NCBI GenBank assembly: GCA_938082635.1 | Contig: CALLLI010000047.1 | Coordinates: 1 to 63,823, forward strand | DNA length: 63,823 nt | Reading direction: 5' to 3' | Source of the DNA: an uncultured Verrucomicrobiales bacterium | GTDB taxonomy: Bacteria > Verrucomicrobiota > Verrucomicrobiia > Verrucomicrobiales > DEV007 | Shown: one piece after another, positions 60,539 through 63,823 of the stretch | How positions within the stretch are numbered: position 1 is the stretch's first letter | How the letters are laid out: every line of letters starts with the position of its first letter | Program-made: the position numbers and the translations under genes | The notes under the pieces: generated by a model | The model's database searches: none | The model's input: the letters and a program-made list of their open reading frames with translations, nothing else | Told to the model about the DNA's origin: nothing

Positions 60539-61645
60539 TTAGGCACTCGCTACTCCACCAGCTACCGTCGCGAGCTTACGCTTCCGGAAGTTTCTCCGGA
60601 TGCTCAAGAACGGCTTCTCCACCAGGTGATAGCCCAGCACTGCAAGCACGAAGGAAATGACGATCACCGTCGGCATGAACCATGCGGTATGTTCAAACGT
60701 CGCCTCTCCTACACGCAACTTTGCTAGCCCCCAGACCGGCAACATGTGGCTCAAGAACAGCCCGTAGGAGAGATTTCCCAAATACTCATCCCAAGCCTGA
60801 CGCGGCTTCTTCGCCAACCAAATCATGAGCGGCACGCCCACCATAATCGCGATGTAGACCTCGTAGTTCTTTCCGAGACACCACTTGGTATCGAAGCTCT
60901 CGCCCTTCATCAAAGCGTAACCCGCCATGACACCAAATAGGCCGATTACCGCAGCATACAGTAGTCCTAACTTCACCCAAGCAGACTTCTCTCCCTTCAT
61001 CCCATCAAAAGCATACGAACCTGACAGAAATATGAAGAGCACCCCAGGAATCAATCGGTAAGCCCAAGTATCCGCATTCATGCCGAAGAACCACATGGAG
61101 CCCGCAAAGAAAACTAACAAGCTCGCACCCGTTGCGAAGTCCCGCGCCTTCCACATCAGCACGAACGGAAGGATTATGTAGAACTGCATTTCCGCACCCA
61201 AGGACCACGCTGGCTCGATCAAGGTGAAATGCTGCACATCATCTAAGTACATAAGGAAATTGAGAGGAATTAGCGTGATGTTATACAACATCCTCAAGAT
61301 CGTCGGATCGCCCTCCACCGTGCGCATGTGCCCCTGATCCACGAACATCACGATCGGCAGCATCGCGAACATGAAGACCAGGTATTGCGGCAAGATCCGG
61401 CAACAACGGTCCACCATGAAAATCCCAAACTTCCCTTTATCCAAGTAGTAGGCCTTCACCAAACCCGTCATCACATAGCCCGAGAGCATGTAGAAGATGG
61501 CCACTGCAAACGGTCCAGGATTGAAGCCCGGAACATCCACGTCAGGGCGAAACTGAAATCCCGTGCCCAGAAGGCCATGAATCCGCACATCCAAGTGACT
61601 CAGCAGCACCAGAAAGGCCAAGATCAGTCGCAATGTTCCGAACAT
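60539..61645 (-). CDS. Acyltransferase 3-family membrane protein
   Basis: 368 aa with about ten membrane helices. The N-terminal motif LVLLSHLDVRIHGLLG holds the catalytic-type His, followed by FAVAIFYMLSGYVMTGLVKA and DRCCRILPQYLVFM. These enzymes move acetyl or similar groups onto sugars of surface polysaccharides. The C-terminal helix ends FLSIRRNFRKRKLA. It is co-directional with the NuoEF-like gene, but the functional link is unclear. It may modify the exopolysaccharide begun by the WcaJ-type transferase. Confidence 0.88.
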   Translation of the reverse strand: MFGTLRLILAFLVLLSHLDVRIHGLLGTGFQFRPDVDVPGFNPGPFAVAIFYMLSGYVMTGLVKAYYLDKGKFGIFMVDRCCRILPQYLVFMFAMLPIVMFVDQGHMRTVEGDPTILRMLYNITLIPLNFLMYLDDVQHFTLIEPAWSLGAEMQFYIILPFVLMWKARDFATGASLLVFFAGSMWFFGMNADTWAYRLIPGVLFIFLSGSYAFDGMKGEKSAWVKLGLLYAAVIGLFGVMAGYALMKGESFDTKWCLGKNYEVYIAIMVGVPLMIWLAKKPRQAWDEYLGNLSYGLFLSHMLPVWGLAKLRVGEATFEHTAWFMPTVIVISFVLAVLGYHLVEKPFLSIRRNFRKRKLATVAGGVASA

Positions 61646-61836
61646 CTAGTCGATCACGGGTAGAAATGATTTCTGGAGGGAGTACATATTCCATAATTCG
61701 CAGACCGAATCATCATTGCAAATGAGATCTCCCTGCCGTGTCAGGATTGAGAGGCGATACGGCCATTTCTCCAGGCAAAAGGCTCCATCACAAAGCAACT
61801 ATCGCTTGCGTTCCACCTTGCTAGGTCTCTACTACC
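61646..61836. other. Gene-free region between acyltransferase and rpsA leader
   Basis: 191 bases with no gene; it contains the divergent promoters for the acyltransferase and rpsA. A possible rpsA promoter is ttgcgt, 16 bases, tctact, ending just before the pseudoknot, but this is weak. Confidence 0.4.
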
Positions 61837-61882
61837 TCCCCGGGCTTGTGGTGCCTCCATGGCCCGGGGATTTACGGAGGCA
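61837..61882 (+). promoter_or_regulatory. Predicted H-type pseudoknot in the rpsA leader
   Basis: A perfect 9-bp stem (61837-61845 with 61862-61870) has a 16-base loop, and seven loop bases (tgcctcc, 61852-61858) are fully complementary to ggaggca at 61876-61882 just downstream. The order stem 1 / loop / stem 1 / partner is that of an H-type pseudoknot. It lies 46 bases before the rpsA ATG. rpsA of E. coli is autoregulated through a structured leader that lacks a strong SD, and here too there is no SD directly before the ATG. The ggagg inside the pseudoknot is an SD-like sequence hidden by pairing. A role in rpsA control is inference. Confidence 0.6.
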
Positions 61883-61928
61883 ATCGGTCATTTAGATCAA
61901 CCAAACAACCTAACCCTAAACAAGTCAT

Positions 61929-63644
61929 ATGAATACACCGGAAGAACTTTCCGCATTTATTGCTAAGTCATTCACGACCTATCGCGAAGGAAGCATCGTC
62001 AACGGGACGATCCTCGAAATCAAGCCTCAGGTGGTCCTCGTGGACATCGGCTACAAATCCGAAGGGGCAATTCCACTCTCGGAATTTGAGGACGAAGAAT
62101 TTGATGTGGGGGACGAAATCGAAGTCCTCCTTGAGCGCCTTGAGAATGACGAGGGCATGGTCGTCCTCTCCAAGGAGAAGGCAGCTCACAAACAGAACTG
62201 GGACAAGATCGTCAAGGTCTACCAAGACGGCGGCCTCGTCCGCGGCAAGGTCAAGTCCGTGGTCAAAGGCGGCCTTATGGTCAACGTGGGTGTCGAAGCC
62301 TTCCTGCCTGGTTCTCAAATCGATATCATTCCTCCGAAGGATCTCGCCGAGTATGTCGGCAAAGTCTTCGAATTTAAGATCGTCAAGGTCAACGACGACC
62401 GGAAGAACATCGTTCTCAGTCGTCGCGAAGTCATCGAGCAGGAACGCGCAGAGCTTCGTCAGAAGTTCCTCGGTGAAGTTCAGGTCGGCGACAAGGTCAG
62501 CGGCATGGTCAAGAATATCACCGACTTTGGTGTGTTCGTGGACCTCAGCGGCATGGACGGTCTCCTCCACATCACCGACATGAGCTGGGGACGCATCAGT
62601 CACCCAAGCGAAATGATCGCCATCGGTCAGACCGTGGAAGTGATGATCCTCGAAGTGAATCGCGAGAAAGAGCGCGTCTCTCTCGGCCTCAAGCAAATGG
62701 CCAACAACCCATGGGAGAAGATCGAAGATCGCTACCCAGTCGGTCAGCACCTCAAGGGCAAGATCACCAAGCTCGTACCTTACGGTGCGTTCGTGGAAAT
62801 CGAAGAAGGCGTCGAAGGTCTCATTCACGTTTCCGAGCTCTCTTGGACAAAGCGCATCACGCGTCCTTCCGACATCCTCGAGCTCGATCAGCAGATCGAA
62901 GCCGTCGTCCTTGGCATCAACAAAGACGAACAGAAGATCTCCCTCGGTGTCCGCCAACTCGAGCCCAATCCTTGGGACGAAGTCGAGTCACGCTACCCCG
63001 TCGGCAGCCAGATCAATGGCAAGGTCCGCAACCTCACCGCTTATGGTGCCTTTGTGGAACTTGAAGATGGCATTGATGGCATGATCCACGTCTCCGACCT
63101 CAGTTGGACACGCAAGATCAACCATCCGAGCGAAATCCTCAAGAAGGGCGAAGACCTCGAAGCCGTCGTCATCGACATCGACAAGACAAACCAACGCATC
63201 AGCCTTGGTATCAAGCAGCTTGAGAACGACCCATGGTCCGAGATCGACACCCGCTTCAAGGTTGGTGATCTCGTAACGGGCGTTGTCGCGAAGATCGCTA
63301 GCTTCGGTGCCTTCGTCCAACTCCAGGACGACATCGATGGCCTCGTGCACATCTCGCAACTCAGTGAGGATCACGTCACTCGCGTGAAAGACATCCTCAA
63401 GGTCGGCGACGACGTCGAAGCCCGCGTCATCAAGGTGGACAAAGTCGAGCGCCGCATCGGTCTCTCGATCAAGGCCGCTAACTACGACACCGAGCAACTC
63501 GAGAAAGAGACCAAGGCCTTCGAAGCCCTCCGTCCAAGCGCCGACCTCGTCGGACTCGAGCACGCCTTCAACCTGGCCACCGAAGACTGGAGCCCAGGTC
63601 AGAGCGAAGACGCTCCCGCCGAGGAAGAAGACAAGGACGAGTAG
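61929..63644 (+). CDS. rpsA: 30S ribosomal protein S1
   Basis: 571 aa with six S1 RNA-binding repeats, the full length for S1. Repeats begin near SIVNGTILEIKPQVVLVDIG, GGLVRGKVKSVVKGGLMVNV, GDKVSGMVKNITDFGVFVDL, GQHLKGKITKLVPYGAFVEI, GSQINGKVRNLTAYGAFVEL and GDLVTGVVAKIASFGAFVQL. S1 brings mRNA to the ribosome, especially those lacking SD. The acidic C terminus (EDAPAEEEDKDE) is typical. Strongly biased codon use marks a highly expressed gene. A structured leader precedes and a terminator follows it. Confidence 0.98.
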   Translation: MNTPEELSAFIAKSFTTYREGSIVNGTILEIKPQVVLVDIGYKSEGAIPLSEFEDEEFDVGDEIEVLLERLENDEGMVVLSKEKAAHKQNWDKIVKVYQDGGLVRGKVKSVVKGGLMVNVGVEAFLPGSQIDIIPPKDLAEYVGKVFEFKIVKVNDDRKNIVLSRREVIEQERAELRQKFLGEVQVGDKVSGMVKNITDFGVFVDLSGMDGLLHITDMSWGRISHPSEMIAIGQTVEVMILEVNREKERVSLGLKQMANNPWEKIEDRYPVGQHLKGKITKLVPYGAFVEIEEGVEGLIHVSELSWTKRITRPSDILELDQQIEAVVLGINKDEQKISLGVRQLEPNPWDEVESRYPVGSQINGKVRNLTAYGAFVELEDGIDGMIHVSDLSWTRKINHPSEILKKGEDLEAVVIDIDKTNQRISLGIKQLENDPWSEIDTRFKVGDLVTGVVAKIASFGAFVQLQDDIDGLVHISQLSEDHVTRVKDILKVGDDVEARVIKVDKVERRIGLSIKAANYDTEQLEKETKAFEALRPSADLVGLEHAFNLATEDWSPGQSEDAPAEEEDKDE

Positions 63645-63674
63645 TCCTCACCTGCTTCCTAGCAAACACTTACG

Positions 63675-63702
63675 AGAGGCGCACCCGAAAGGGTGCGCCT
63701 CT
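63675..63702 (+). terminator. Rho-independent terminator after rpsA
   Basis: A perfect 12-bp stem (63675-63686 with 63691-63702) around a gaaa tetraloop, followed by ttgcgtt; 30 bases after the rpsA stop. The stem is G+C rich and the loop is one of the most stable known. Confidence 0.92.
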
Positions 63703-63823
63703 TTGCGTTAGGTGATCACTGTCAAAGAAGTGAGATCGCTATCGACCGGTTCCCTAGCATACTTTGCCATTACTCTGACAGTACAGTGCACTACCATAAG
63801 CAATGACCCAAGGGACAACGTTG

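Noticed and set aside
61968..62957. 329-codon open frame opposite to rpsA
   Set aside because: A by-product of the strongly biased codon use of rpsA; its translation is an acidic, low-complexity sequence with no family motif, while the + strand encodes six clear S1 repeats.
63803..63823. Possible gene start (ATG 63803) at the right edge
   Set aside because: Only seven codons are visible and there is no ribosome binding site; cannot be supported.
1..63823. CRISPR arrays, rRNA genes, phage structural genes or integrase
   Set aside because: No regularly spaced identical repeats, no rRNA-like sequence and no phage or integrase families were seen anywhere in the window.

Overview
The window reads as chromosomal DNA of a free-living member of the Verrucomicrobiota. 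The strongest pointer is the block at 39-49 kb, whose gene order (small secreted protein, PilM-like ATPase, single-pass membrane protein, second membrane protein, secretin) matches the Amuc_1102-Amuc_1098 pilus-associated locus of Akkermansia muciniphila. Supporting signs are lamin-tail/CotH surface proteins, secreted proteins with short Asp-rich 'DPDHDG' segments, a carbamoyltransferase-SxtJ-DUF5989 trio, and Roadblock/MglA proteins. The genus cannot be fixed from the sequence alone.

Layout. 0-2 kb: the start of a leftward gene cut by the window edge, then a complete insertion sequence with 27-bp inverted ends (144-1994). 2.3-8.5 kb: a leftward operon ending in tRNA-Gly. It encodes a possibly frameshifted partner protein, a 707-aa SPF-repeat protein with a Roadblock-like end, an MglA-like GTPase, a Roadblock protein, an ExbB/ExbD motor pair, a TonB-like protein and a small zinc-ribbon membrane protein. 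8.7-13.6 kb: glnS, a DUF4926 gene with a frameshifted DUF6883-like partner, a cyclic-nucleotide-binding protein, RlpA, an OmpA-like protein and tRNA-Cys. 13.6-18.6 kb: an eroded accessory patch with a WD40 remnant broken by an 11-bp duplication, a second gene fragment, two secreted gluzincin-like peptidases, a DUF1232 protein and a secreted Ig-like protein.

18.8-27.2 kb: a TerB-like/ABC/permease fusion, then MOSC-mobA-fdhD (molybdenum cofactor and formate dehydrogenase maturation), a flavin-binding protein, a dihydrouridine synthase and argC behind a structured leader. 27.2-35.9 kb: a large CotH/lamin-tail protein, a GH31 alpha-glucosidase, a zinc-ribbon protein and an alcohol plus aldehyde dehydrogenase pair. 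35.9-39.0 kb: coaE-rho-rnd, leftward. 39.1-48.8 kb: the pilus-associated operon with two adjacent paralogous secretins, bounded by a promoter and a terminator.

49-63.8 kb: an exopolysaccharide sugar transferase, aroD, a 53-aa ORF, selB, a quinoprotein with a nested cytochrome c domain, the carbamoyltransferase-SxtJ-DUF5989 trio, a PLC-like phosphodiesterase, a NuoE-NuoF fusion, an acyltransferase, and rpsA behind a predicted H-type pseudoknot. SelB, FdhD, MobA and the NuoEF fusion together suggest a selenocysteine-containing, NAD-linked formate dehydrogenase elsewhere in the genome. This is an inference: no catalytic subunit lies in this window.

The best candidates for undescribed biology are the Ras-like GTPase/Roadblock/ExbBD operon, the twin-secretin version of the Akkermansia-type pilus locus, and the rpsA leader pseudoknot. 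Three genes carry apparent frameshifts; assembly indels have to be excluded for each.
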